DNA of 64,000 bases, from the NCBI GenBank assembly GCA_963678675.1, contig OY783197.1:23417934-23481933 (forward strand), given 5' to 3'. Positions 21,286-33,146 of the stretch are shown here, in pieces (positions within the stretch are counted from its first letter, which is position 1; each line of letters opens with the position of its first letter). Both the position numbers and the translations under genes were made by a program. The notes beneath the pieces were generated by a model. The model was given only the letters and a program-made list of their open reading frames with translations. It was not told the DNA's origin and did no database searches. Origin of the DNA: Xiphydria camelus. Taxonomy: Eukaryota > Arthropoda > Insecta > Hymenoptera > Xiphydriidae.

Positions 21286-23380
21286 ATAATTAACCAATAA
21301 GGATTGAACACTGATTCAGCAATTTCTCTCTGATATATTCTATCACCTGAAAAAAATCCCTAAGACCTATTTCCAAAATCCCCAGAATGAAAAGCCGCCT
21401 CTCTCAAGAGAGAAGGGCTGTAATAATATGTTCAATATTAAATATTACCGGAGTTCCTTAGAAGTACCTAGAATTTCCTCCCCTTCCCCTACCCCTCCGT
21501 AACACGTTTCCAGCAGAGGAGAGCACTCGAGACGCGGTTATTCCAGCGGAACGCGCATGCACGGTTTACGAAGGAGGACTCACCGGTAATATTGATTGCA
21601 TGAAGAGCGACTGTACAGACGGAAGGATATTTCCTGAGAGAGGGGGTGGGGAATAAAACGAGTGGAGTCGAAAGTTTTCATCTCTCCTCCAGTTCCTAAA
21701 CGGTGGTCCCTCGAGTGACGCATGACTCGAACATGAAGAGAGAGAGAGAGAGAGAGGCGAGTTGGGGCGGGGGTGGCAGTGGACACCAGGTACACACATC
21801 GAGCAAATTCAATTCGAACTTCTCGAATTCGCAAAACTTTCATGGCGCCTGCACCGACGACGATTCCACCCTCCACCGATCCGGTCCCGGTTGGTCGAGG
21901 GATGCAAAGCCCCATGGACTACTACCCCGTTGGGCAGTGACTCAGCTAACTCTCTCTCGCTCTGTATCTCTTTCTCTCTCGACCACTCTATCCATCTCAT
22001 TCTTCCTGGTTTTCCATCTCGCTCGCTCGCCCATCGCGCTCCGTATATATCGTCTAGGACCACCCCAGGGGCACTCGGTCTCTCTCTCTCCCTTCCTCTC
22101 TATGCTCCCATCGATATTTTCGCATGCCCGACCATCCTCGACCCCCCGCGAACGGCTCGCAAGAAAAATAGAGGGTGAATCAGTCGCCGTCGTGGCCCAT
22201 TGACAGCGCGCGACAATCGCAATGCGACGATCTCCGAGTTTAACGAGCGAACGAGATGACGTAAAGCGAAAATATGCGAACAGAGTGACGATCGACGCGC
22301 TCGGCGACACCCGAATGACGGGAGAGAAGCAGAAAAAAGTTGCTCGCGTCAAAAAACGTTTCGTTCGGATAACGGGACGCCGATGAAAAAGCGAATTGTA
22401 GGGTAGCCGGCTGCGTGCAAAGGGGTGCGGAGCGCGGAGCAATTTTCAATTTCCGAGCGACAAGCCCCGCGCGAGCGAAACGAACTTCGTCGAGTTCGGC
22501 GGGTCGCTAAATATTCGCGGAATTATGGCGCGGGCGCGAAACTGTCGTCACCTCTGTTACGATCCCGAGAGGGGGAGGGAGAGGGGCAAGAGAGCGCGAT
22601 TAATCCTCGCTCCGCACATTCGCCGTGCCCGCATCTCGCTCACGGACCGGTGCAGCGACGGAGAACTCGGTAAAACTGGCGTACGAGACGGTGCAATTAA
22701 TTTTTGCCATACGCCCATTGTACGCGGCGTCCTTCCGTGAGTCCATTGTAAAGCGTCGGTGGGAAATTCCTGGTCGTGCCGTCGGTATGTCGATGGAAGC
22801 TAAACTACGACGTCGAAGCTGGTGGCAGGTGCGCGTGTAGTGCGGTAAAAATGCAGACATTTCTGTCCGTACGTCAAATATTTCCGGGCGTGGCCGAGCG
22901 ATGGAAATTTTCTGGAGAGTTAATGCTCGGGTAGCAGATCAACGTGGATTGAGGTTCGACCAATTTTTACTTATACCATATGAGGCTAAACTTACTTGCC
23001 ACAGGAAGGAAACTAAAATCACTTTTATCTCATTATTTAGGAACTTTTGACCTATATCGATATAAGGTTTTATTGTAGATAAAAATGTAATTATCAAAAA
23101 AATATTAAACAAATATAAGCCAAAGACTGATGGATAATGAGATAATAGTGAAAATAGAAGAAAAATTAATGAGAATCTTTGTTGAGCAATCTTCCGGCTC
23201 TATATTCTCCTTCGTTACAGTTTTACTAGAGAAACGTTTTAATAAAATTTAGCTCAACGTTGAGTCTGATAAATTGGATTCGATAAAGGGATGCTACCCT
23301 CGCGAATCGTATTAATATTTTTGCGAAAGTCCAAAGTTCGATCGCATCATACTACAACCGCTGACGAGCAATAATGTGTT
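21286..23380. other. Gene-free stretch with GA microsatellite
   Basis: Contains a (GA)n run at 21,737-21,757 and GC-rich DNA with overlapping frames up to 166 codons on both strands. The frames overlap at 21.7-22.4 kb and are biased by TCTC/GAGA repeats, so I do not call genes. A weak inverted repeat (TTATCTCATTAT at about 23,022 and its complement near 23,135) may be a decayed MITE. Confidence 0.4.
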
Positions 23381-23611
23381 AGTAGTAATAGCCAATTCGA
23401 CGGTAAGCAAGGTTGTTACCGACAGACCGGCTATCAAAACTTTCACCGACCGGTAAGAGCTTCAGTAGTAACTACCAATTTAATAGGGCCTAGACCGGGT
23501 ATAATCGTACGGCTATTACTACTGTCACCAACCGTCGATAGCGTCAGTAGTAATAGCCAGTTCGGCGATGGCCAGGTTGGCCGTAATCGTACGGCTGTTA
23601 CTACTACCGCC
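23381..23611. repeat. Three-part hairpin array, ~81-bp period
   Basis: AGTAGTAA(T/C)(A)GCC-type starts occur at about 23,381, 23,463 and 23,544. The inverted partner ATCGTACGGCT(A/G)TTACTACT closes the second and third units at about 23,524 and 23,607. Each complete unit is therefore a hairpin of about 62 bases, and the two lie 81 bases apart in direct order. The first unit lacks a clear closing arm. Confidence 0.7.
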
Positions 23612-24357
23612 AGAGGCCTACATTTTCATTTAACACCAACGAAATACGTGGTCCGTACGTATATACAATTCATGATAAGCCTATTAATTTTAACGTCACT
23701 TCTCAACGCGTATAGCCCAAAGAGCCAGACATCGCTTCGCTCTTCCAGAAGAAAACATCCTCCCCGTCGCGAAGCGTTTTGAAATTCTACCTCGAGACAA
23801 ATCGCTTGGAAAGGGCGACGAAGATGCGACAATGAAGAGACGGGATCGTGATCCGACGTCGCAGTTTCACCGCTCCCGCGGCAAATGCTCGTAAACGGGT
23901 AAACACCATCCATCTCGTGGCGCGCGAAACAAACGGGGTGCGCGCGAGGTATAGTAGTGGAAGGCGCGGAATAAGGGACACGGAAGAAAATGGAATAAAG
24001 GGAATTCCGATGCGGACACCCCTTTAACTAGAGCCGTGTTTTATTTGAAGCTGGAATTTAATAATGCTGGGCCGGAGTCTGGTGTAAGGGGCGGAGAGCG
24101 TTTTATTGTGTACACACAAAAGAGCCCCGATGCGTTCGCTTCGCTCGAAACCTCTCCTCTCTCCTCCCTGGGAAATACCGCGAGGGAAACTCTTTCCCGG
24201 TCAGTTAACTCGCGGAACGCGTGGCGCGTCCGACGTTAATCTCGACCTTACCACTTAATTGCTTCCGGAGAATCGATTGCCCCCTGTCACTGTGGTCGGC
24301 AATGGGAGGCAGAGGCCACCTCGATCGTCTTGTTTCACCTCGTCACATAAAGGATTC
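23612..24357. other. Gene-free stretch
   Basis: Overlapping short frames only. No repeats or motifs recognised. Confidence 0.4.
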
Positions 24358-24870
24358 TTCACATATTACGTCACGCCTTGAGGGGGGAAGGAGGTCACGA
24401 AGGTGTGACAAAATATGACATGGAGGAGGGGAGAAGGACTTGTATTTATGACATCACAAATTTTAGATAAAACGGTATAATAGCAGTTCTAAAAGAAATT
24501 GCATTTTTCGTGCGAAGCATTCTTTTATGAACTGCAGTAGTTTATTATTTCTCAAGATTCTGATATTATAATCGCTACACAAAGCTATTTTGAAATAAAT
24601 AGAGACTAACAAATTATGTAGTATATTATTGATATTGAATATCTCGTTTTACTTTTCCTTGTGATCACAAGAAAATGAAAGTAGATCAGGTAGAATAATT
24701 CTAGCAAATGCGAAACACTAGATATCTTTTTTTAAATATAGACGATTACATATCTACATATTCTTGTAACATCACAGAAGGAGGTGGGGGGTTTAAATTT
24801 GTGACAAATTATGACAAAGGGGGAGGGGGGTGTCAAAAAAGGCCAAAAATTGTGTGACATAATATGTGAA
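24358..24870. mobile_element. TIR element with TTCACATATTA ends
   Basis: The left end TTCACATATTACGTCAC and the reverse-complemented right end TTCACATATTATGTCAC agree. Both are followed by G-rich tracts and TGTGACAAA(A/T)TATGACA-type words (24,396-24,420 and 24,801-24,815). The AT-rich centre has no open frame. I infer a non-autonomous transposon of about 510 bases; the superfamily is not assigned. Confidence 0.7.
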
Positions 24871-25538
24871 CGGCTCTTAAGCTTGCGTCGAAATTACTTT
24901 GACCTCGATTCGACCTTCTTTCTTTAATCGAAGAACGCATCGCATTTTCTTGAAAGAAGCAAGGAAACGCGGAGGGGCATAACGAGAGGGAAAATATGCA
25001 AATTCAAAAGAGACGTCCCTTCGTATTAGCGGATGATACGTGTACCCTCGGCGGTTCGGCCGAAGAAATCTAATAAAATCAAACACAGCCAGGGGCGAGA
25101 TACGGGCGCTCTTCGACGCCGTTGATGGCGGGACACCGCGAGTATCGCTTCGAGTGTTGTTTGTTCGGAGTGGTAGTGTCGCGTATTGACATTTTTATTT
25201 GTACAAAAACCCACCGAGAGACTCGAGGGGAAATCTCTGGCGGGGAGGAGCAAGGTGAAGAGGGTAGCCAGACGCAATCCAATTCCGGTAAACGCAGAAG
25301 GCACCAACCCCCCCTCGGCGATATCATTTCCCTACGCGTTTCGAACCTACGTGAACTACGGTATTGGTCGTATCGTTGAAAGTACTTTCAAATTGGTTCC
25401 AACTGGTGGAAACTATTGGACGTCTTATTCTGGCGACTTATCCAGTTTTCCTTCCACTTGAACTTCGTATTAGAAACTGATACAATATAAAATAAAAGTG
25501 GAACTGGAATGAAAATGATATTCAGATATGACTCTCTT
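24871..25538. other. Gene-free stretch
   Basis: Several overlapping frames of 70-93 codons on both strands, with no recognisable domain. Confidence 0.4.
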
Positions 25539-25831
25539 CGTGGAGAAAAAGAACTAGTAAACAATCATGGGAGAACCCATGAATTTTTACAGTCACCCCA
25601 GTAACAGGGCTTCTCGCGATGAAACATTGAAGTTTTTATTAGACAACGGTGTACTTTTTAATGTTCGTAAAATTTATTAATCTCTTGTTGATATGTGTCG
25701 GGTGTTTACGGGTTTATACTATTATAAGCTGTAAAAAGTACGCAGTATTTATTAAAAAATTCAACGTTTCACCTCGAGGAGCCCAGTTACTGAGATTCAC
25801 TGGAAAAAATTACTAATTTTTTTTCTCCGTG
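25539..25831 (+). mobile_element. Family C element, copy 2
   Basis: The left end CGTGGAGAAAAAGAACTAGT pairs with the reverse-complemented right end CACGGAGAAAAAAAATTAGT. The interior matches copy 1 throughout, apart from a 27-base deletion that is a multiple of three. The short frame seen in copy 1 starts at 25,567, is cut by a TAA at 25,676-25,678 and then continues in frame to 25,734. Confidence 0.85.
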
Positions 25832-25950
25832 TTGTTTTAAAATTGAATATGGACCCGAGAAATTAGATAAATAAATATGCAGGCATAGCATGAGTGATCT
25901 GACTATCTATCTCATACGACACCGAAAGCGAGGAGAGCCGAATCAGCTGA

Positions 25951-25981
25951 GAGCTCGAGACAGCTCGAGACAGCTCGAGAC
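25951..25981. repeat. Three tandem 10-bp units
   Basis: The decamer CAGCTCGAGA (first unit GAGCTCGAGA) is repeated three times in succession. It contains a CTCGAG palindrome. Confidence 0.85.
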
Positions 25982-26399
25982 GAAGAAAGGATGGGAAAAT
26001 AAAAACGAGATAATATATACGAATCCTACTGAATACGGTGAAAGAGAGGTTGTACTAAAAGCAGGGAGAGTGAATCGTCAGCTGTCCTGGGGAGAGACAC
26101 AAGCAGGGAGGGGTAAAATCGATAGGAAATCACGTGTCAGGTGTACCGACTGTCGGAGGTAGACATTCGATTCCCAGAGAAAACGAGATTAAAGACACGA
26201 CGAACGGCTGAGCGTTCGGCGCTTTTGCTTTATTTTTCGTCGTTGTAGTGTTTGTCTCAAAAATTACACAGAATGGTGTACATAGTTACAAATTTCGCTG
26301 TAGCAAATGGTAGAAATTGAAACGATGAAATAACATTGACATTTGACATTTGACAAAAATTTTTAACCCCTTGACATTTTGCAAAAAACGGGAAGCTCT

Positions 26400-26880
26400 G
26401 AGTTCGATCGCTCAACCACCCTGTCTGATGTACCTTTTTACGCAGATTTCAAAAATATCAGATTTATAGCCTAGATAAATCTCAAAGGTATTAGCGATTT
26501 TATGTACGAGAACATTTTGTTTTCCAAAAACTCGTGGATAGCTCGGTATTTTTTTTGAGATTTCTTGAATAAATCGGTTAATTTCGAAATAAGTGTGAAA
26601 AAATACATTGGATAGAGGGGTTGAAAATTAAAATTTCAAAGATATCGATTTTCGGAAAAATTAGTTATTAGACCGATACCTCAAGGGAAATATAAGATAT
26701 CGATGATTTTATGTACGAAAATCTTTTTTGCTTAAAAAAATCATCAATATCTCGATATTCATTTAAGATTTCATCAATGTATTCATAATTTTCGATTCAA
26801 CGTGAAAAATTCATCGGATGGGATGGTTGAGAGCTCGATTCCAGAAATTTTGATTTTTGCAGATATTCCAAGGAATAATA
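26400..26880. mobile_element. Diverged family D-like interior
   Basis: Contains the alternating units of family D at 15.9 kb: CTCAACCACCCTGTCTGATG with TTTTTACGC in one orientation, and TTTGAGATTTCTTGAATAAA followed by GTGTGAAAAAATACAT in the other, then a further pair ending GGGATGGTTGAGAGCTCGAT. The GGGGAGA termini of D are not visible here, so this is an old or truncated copy. Confidence 0.65.
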
Positions 26881-27495
26881 TTTTGCTTTAACAATTAAAA
26901 ACATCAGGCGTCAAATGCCCATCATAGGCATGTTAAATTGCACAAATTATAACAACGTCGCTCTGCAGTACCAATTTTCCCCGAGAGAGGAACTTTCCCT
27001 CAGCTTCTCGCTCTTTTTTTCTTCCTCCCAAATTTCTTTTCACGTTAATTATCCTCTGATATAATTATCTCATCCACTGTTCATTGCTCTTCATCCACCT
27101 TCTTCTGTTTTTCCTTTCAATAAAACCAGATGCTCTTAGCTTATCGTGTGTCAGCGACCCACTTTCAACCAACTCCACCTTTTATTTCGCGAGGCACTCA
27201 AATATCGATCAGAATTCAACCCATCCGTATCTATAATTAACATCAGTTAAAAGGAACTTATATTAGCTACCACTGCGGAGGACCTCTGAATTCGTTATAA
27301 CCGGGTCGGGCGCGCGTCAATCGAGCGATTCTCGCGCGAAGCTCTAACGAGAATCGACTTTCCGTCATCCGCAGTGTGATCTCGCGCTCCGGTTGACGAG
27401 GATTACTTTTTTAACCCACTCCGTTCCGAATATTCCGGATATGTGGGAGGGTGAAGAAAAAATACTGAGAGGGAGGGAGGGGCATCGATCGAATA
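26881..27495. other. Gene-free stretch
   Basis: Pyrimidine-rich around 27,000-27,130, otherwise unique. No gene or repeat recognised. Confidence 0.4.
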
Positions 27496-28035
27496 CACTG
27501 TTAAAAATGTTTGTAAAGTTACTACACTTTAATACACAAAAGTATTGTATTTACAGTACTTTTTCGTTATAAATTTGAGAAACTAATTGTATTAAATTCA
27601 CAAACCATGGTAAATTAGTTTCTTAAATTTACAACGAATCTTTTAAGACTTTAGCACAAATGTATATTATATTTAAGATACGAGTACAAATGAGGAAGGT
27701 TCATGCAAAAGCAGACATGTCCATTTTTAATCCTAATCTATTTTTATCCAGATTTGTACTCTCTTGTATGGTTTCTAGAGGGGCTGGCCTTATCTAGATT
27801 TCCGCAAAGAAAGACAAATCTTATATATTATTTCTTATTTAAGCCTACCGAGTTCAATCAGAACAAAACATATAAGAACAAAACACAGTTTTTCCAGACG
27901 TATTCATAAATGGATATGTCTGCTTTCGCATGAACCCTCCTCAAATGTATGTATCATAACGTTAATACGCAATTGTGTATCATAAAAACTTCCTGCATAT
28001 TTGTATTAATTTTGCCACAAATATTTTTAACAACG
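27496..28035. mobile_element. TA-flanked element with internal hairpin and nested MITE
   Basis: The left end CACTGTTAAAAATGTTTGTA pairs with the reverse-complemented right end CGTTGTTAAAAATATTTGTG. TA flanks both ends (27,494-27,495 and 28,036-28,037). It contains an inverted repeat at about 27,566-27,645 (TTCGTT-TAAATTT-AGAAACTAATT) and a second TIR element at 27,685-27,948. Confidence 0.65.
27685..27948. mobile_element. MITE with AGGTTCATGC-AAAGCAGACAT ends
   Basis: The left end ACAAATGAGGAAGGTTCATG continues CAAAAGCAGACATGTCCATTT. The reverse-complemented right end reads ACATTTGAGGAGGGTTCATG and continues CGAAAGCAGACATATCCATTT. Arms are about 45 bases. The 68-codon frame inside (27,703-27,909) is AT-driven and shows no domain. 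Confidence 0.82.
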
Positions 28036-29273
28036 TATACAAATTGTCGTTCGTCCGTACGCGGACTCGTTTATTAATTGGCGGGCGATTCGAATTAAAA
28101 CGCCACGAATAATAATCGTCCGACCTCGATGCGACCCCCTCTCGACGAACGCTCTTCGGTTCGAACGAATTCTCGTCCACCCGTCGCGTTGACGTCGATG
28201 AAGTGGATCGGACGTAGATATTTTCTGGGTTCGCTTATAAATTCGTTTATCCGCCTGCCTACCGACGTTCCCCGCAGTGACATTTCAAACGAAGTAGGTA
28301 CGTCTGTCTGGAGGAGTGGATGGGCTGTCTTTGTCAGGGCTGCCAATTATTCTCCGATCCACTCGTTCGTCTGAGTTTTTCTTTTTTAGGTCAAACGTCG
28401 TTCCGTGATATTCACACCGGTCGGAGGTATAAACTGTCATTCTTAATTTGGAGTCCTTAGCTTCGAAATCGGGAGAAATGTTAAGGTGCAATAACGCTTT
28501 TCTCCCCTGAGCTTCCTCCTCTTGTCCCTATTTTGATTGGTTTGAAATCGCGGAATGTGTATCGATATCTACACCTCATATAACTTTGTCCTCTAATTAG
28601 CAAACTAATTATTTCGTGGGCTCGCTCGCGTTTGCCACTTTCCTGCGGAGCGATGTCGACCGAACTCGTGTAAAATCCATCTCGTGGATGTCTTATAGGG
28701 AAGAGAACGAGGGAGGAAGAGGCGGAAACGGGAAAAGACTGCAGAGACGGGAAGAACCCCCTTTCGAGAAGCCGAGTCGCCGGTTTTTACATCCGTTAAT
28801 TAAGACGAATGAGATAGGTTCTTGCGGGAGCCTCGATAAAGAGGGGACCGCGAAAGAGGGACAGGGAAGGGGTGGAACTTTCGAATTTCGCGGAGCCGCC
28901 GGGAATAATCCGCTGGCCGGTGATTAATGGAGATACCGGCGCGTTCGTCGGGATGAAAGATCCTCGACTAATCACCGGCAACAGGGCCGAGCTCTCTCGA
29001 CTTCCGCTCTCGCCGTCGTACGGAATTTTCCTTTTGCGCTTGTGAAGTGAACCGCCGAGGATGTGAGTGGTTCGAGTTCGCTTTTTCTCGCTTCGCTTCG
29101 GTCGCGATTACACTGCTATCCGCGCAAACTTTGGATGTAAAGAAGTCGAAGTTTTTCTATTTGCGTAGAGGAGAGCGGGGTTAGTTGTAACAAGGGTAAG
29201 TAGTAACAGGCGTTTTATAGGATGATGCACTTTTCCACGATGCTTGAAATCGCGTTTTGGGTAAGCCAGGTGT
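28036..29273. other. Gene-free stretch
   Basis: GC-rich parts carry overlapping frames (for example 28,616-28,927 plus) without recognisable domains. At 29,166-29,210 the words GCGGGGTTAGTTGTAACAAG and GTAAGTAGTAACA look like the end of another short repeat whose partner I cannot find. Confidence 0.4.
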
Positions 29274-29463
29274 CACTGACAGTTGAATAAAATGTTTAGT
29301 TATTCTAACTATATATTTAGTAATTCTAACTGCATGTCTAGTTATTCTAACCAGAAAATGGTCGGTTTAACCGAACAGATGGAGGATCCATATTTCACTA
29401 AACACGGTTCGATTATGGTCTCCAGAATTTTTGTTAAATTGACTGAGTTATTTTTTTTAAAGT
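29274..29463 (-). mobile_element. Family A element, copy 3
   Basis: Reverse orientation. From the right it reads AATAACTCAGTCAATTTAAC, then GACCATAAT, then TGAAATATGGATCCTCC, then GGTTAGAATAACTAGACATG and two further palindromic modules, ending near CACTGAC at 29,274. It is shorter than copies 1 and 2 and has lost the segment after the modules. Confidence 0.8.
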
Positions 29464-32400
29464 ACAAGCCGCTCTGACGTATTGGAAACGAAAATGTGGT
29501 GCTCCGACATTTGATGATAAAATTGCATATTAAATTACCGGAACTGTCAGAACAATTTCAATAATTTCACTTCCGACTTTCAAAAAATTGTAGCTGCTTA
29601 AAATCGCAACAGCCCAGAAATATATTTCGACAAAAATTTCATAAAAGAAGTGACGTTCAAAGAAGAATTTTTTAACCATGTGCTTGCAGAGTCAGCCCAC
29701 TTACGTTCGCCATGTCGCTAGACCACGCCTACAATTTCGTTCTCTGCACGAACGCTTACAAAATTCGGTGTCTCATCGTAGCCTCGCCTCGAGGAGCCAC
29801 GTATATGAGCACCGGTCGATATGCTTCGCCGATACAGCCTCGCTCCTCGACTTCCTGACGAAGTTAAGAGAGGAGCGAGAGACAATGGTATCTCCTTCGG
29901 ATATAGGAAGACCCGATGAAACGTAAGAGGGAGAAGATGGATGGTGAGATGGGATCGATTTTACGTGACTATCTCGTACATCTAATATCGCCGCTCTCGC
30001 GAGCGACTCGTATTTTAATTTTCCTTTGTACACGCCTTCAGGAAAATCACTAGAGCGAAGAAAAGATTCTACGGAGTCAATCGAGTCGAGGTTGAATCGA
30101 CCTCGCCATGAATTTAAACACGTCAAACGAAGCCCCGATATTCACTCGAGTAAATAATGCGAATCAGTACCCGATACGGCCGATCGTCGTTGTTCAGCGC
30201 GTATACATAAAGAGAAATCGAACTTGAAAAGAACTTGTAACTTTGTCTTTGTGAGGTTTCCAAACGCTGATAATTCTTATAGGTTGAACGTCTGCGTGAG
30301 AGTCTTACGAGTACACTAGGGAGCGCGTAACTTCTCCTGTCCGTGAATGCACACAGCGATACCCGCAAATCTCTGTACTCTCACGGACACGAAATCTCGT
30401 GCGCTCTCGGAAATAAAACTCGTATTGGTGCGAATTTCTTTTATTCTCATAATTATGCTGAGAGTTGATATCGAAGCTGCTCTGATTAACGGATCCGATT
30501 AAAATCTATCAGAATCAAGCAAATCAGAACGAATCCGATTTTTATCCTGCAAATTTCCGAATTAAATATTAATTTCCTATTACTTTTTTTTAAAATTGAA
30601 GCAAATTGGTCACGAGAAAGACATTAGTCGGAATGAAAATAATTTTTGAAATACTTCTTAGTATCTTCTATTTTATTTCAAATGAATTGTCATTTCCTGA
30701 CAAAACGACGTTGTTCAAATTTATATATTTCCTAGGATTGTATACTTAGGTGTATTTGCGTTTATATTTAACTATATACCAAATGATTCCCATTATCGAT
30801 TTCCAAATCAAATTGCGGGTTAGATAACGAGGTATAAAGAGAAGGCAAGAGACGGTACCAGATACTATTGTAGTTTAACCAGATATAATATCTGTTTGCA
30901 CAGGAATTTCTACCGGTTCCTCAAGAAAAACACCTAATTACCGTGTAATTCTGTAAATCTTGCTAGACCGAATCGTAGTTTAATGCTTGTCAAACTGTAA
31001 TTCGCGCAGTTCCATCTTCTCCGTGTAACCTGACTCGCGATACACTGATCCCGACAGATTTTTACGTTCGAAAGCGCCCCGGGTCGGTTCGATGAATCCG
31101 GTCAAAGTACCGTCTCCGTCGTGTTGTTTACCAGGGGTGGAAAGGGTAACGAGGAAGGTTCAGGTGTAACGCGGTTTCCCTCGCATACAAAAAAAAACGC
31201 ACGGGGTGGAAACCACGCGTGAATGAGGGCTCGTAAGGGTTAGAGATAGCGACGTGTAAGCTGTTACCGAAGGGTTGCCGTCCCAGGGGAGGCGACGGTC
31301 GATACCCTTGTCGCGCATCCTCCCAGGTATTTTCTTGCGCCCCTCGAGCACGAATACTGGAGCTCTGACCCCCCCCCCCCCCCCCCCTCTTCGGAAAGTA
31401 AAACACGATCCTTCATTATAAATATTATTTGCATGAAAACAAACAGCACGGTTTCTAACGATTGAAATAAAGCTAGTAGAACAACGTCAAAGTCGGCGAG
31501 GCAAACTTTCATGGAGGTCTCCTATCGAAAACAGTCCTCGTCGTTATTTATTATTACCGCGAGACGTCAAGGCTCGTGTACAAAAATAGACGTCGTACGT
31601 CAATTCCCATGTCGTCTCCTCCGATCCAGAGTATAAACACGATCGAACATAAGGTAGGTACCTACGTACCGGCGCACCTGAACCCCCATGCGGAGCAGCC
31701 AGGAGTATTATTAGAGACGGTCGCGAAGGTTCGTTAAATTTTCAGAAGCTGGCGCCGCGAGAAAGATCGATGCGATGTGAGGACCGAGACGTGGGCGGCT
31801 AAGCAACGGGAGGTTTCAACTTTTGACCCAGAAACGGCTGGAAATACGCGGGAGTCCTTCGCTGGAGTGCTCCGCCTTTGGGCGTGGGATAAATACGTTT
31901 GTTAGATTCGAGTGTAGCGACTGCGTCACAGCGCCACTGTGCTTAACTGGAAAGGGCGATACTACGTCCGGAACATTACGTATGCAGTCGCGTGCACGTG
32001 TATAGGTGCACGTCTCCGTGAATACTCGTATATTGGGGCGGAAAGAAAGAGCGTTTTAAGCCGAGTCATCGCGTCACGTTTTCTTCCCCTTCCCCGGTTC
32101 AACATGCTCCCGTGTGTAACGGGCACTCCGACGAGAAGTAACCCTTTGTCATCCCGGTCACGCGACGCTCCTTGAAATATTCAACCCGTTGGCTCGCGGA
32201 CGAATATGCACGTTCGAATGTCGGTGGATATATGCGTCGCGGGTGGAATCCCTTTTATTGTCGATCAACACTGATAGGCGTTGCAGCTGGAGGGATTTCT
32301 GTGGGGGTTAAACTGGCTGGTATTTTGCGGGACGTCGATACGTTCGTGACGTGTTATTTTCTTGGTAAAAATATTCTGACAAATTATGAATAATTTTGAA

Positions 32401-32665
32401 CGAAGGAACTCGGCGACTAAAGTAATGATATACCATCTCAAATATAACTATTCGCGCTTCATTGAGAGAAATACTAGCTAGTGTCAGGAAAATGTTTCAT
32501 GAATGAAGAATGTACGTATGATTTAAAACAATTTTAAGAATACAGATTCTCTTCGTCGAAGAATATATTTTTGATTCGCGGATACCTTCGATCAGACAAC
32601 AAAACCTTCCTGTGCGAAAAAAAAAGAATGATTATTCGAATCCATCAAATATTTTCTTACCTGAA
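29464..32665. other. Mostly unique gene-free stretch
   Basis: Short overlapping frames only. Contains a 19-base poly-C run (31,369-31,387) and a small hairpin CGTGCAC...GTGCACG at about 31,991-32,011. No transposon copies are recognised. Confidence 0.4.
31369..31387. repeat. Poly-C (19) run
   Basis: Nineteen uninterrupted C residues. Such runs are error-prone in sequencing and can form G-quadruplex on the opposite strand. Confidence 0.9.
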
Positions 32666-33146
32666 CACTAACAAAAAAATCATTCGATTTAACTATATTT
32701 TGCCAACCGCAACCTCTCGGGCGGTCAACTAAATATATAGTTATCTCAACAAATACGTTTTTAAAGTAACTTAATTTAGTCGGAGTAACTAAATACTTAA
32801 CTCCTTTAACTAAATATTTATTTGAATAACTATATATTTAGTTGGGTGCCCATAACCTCAAAATTTAGTAGAATCAAATGATTTTTTTCTCAGTGTAGTT
32901 AACAATATACTTTCACCGTTCGTCTGATAAAAACTTTTGTCGAAGCACACCAAATCGGATTAATTTAACAAAGCAGTAAAGTCGAAGTGACTACATCCAC
33001 TGATAAAATGAATTTTGTTGACCGGAACGAAGAAACTTTGTTATTCCAGCCCCATGCAGTTCAACTAAATATACAATAGTTTAGTATGACGAAATTTAAC
33101 CTTGAGTCAAATAATTTGGTGGGAACAACTACATTTTTTTCCAGTG
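32666..33146 (-). mobile_element. Family A-prime element, copy 1
   Basis: In reverse orientation this matches the copy at 54.96-55.38 kb across its length: CTGCTTTGTTAAATTAATCC, CAACAAAAGTTTTTGTCAGA-like text, then ~20-base modules built on AACTAAATA/TATTTAGTT, then CCGCCCGAGAGGTTG and GGTTGGCAAAAT. The section 32,666-32,895 has its own good inverted ends (CACTAACAAAAAAATCATTC and CACTGAGAAAAAAATCATTT), so it may be a shorter element lying inside the larger one. Confidence 0.8.

Noticed and set aside
29040..29100. GGTTCGAGTTC, a tRNA B-box-like word
   Set aside because: No matching A box or cloverleaf could be formed around it.
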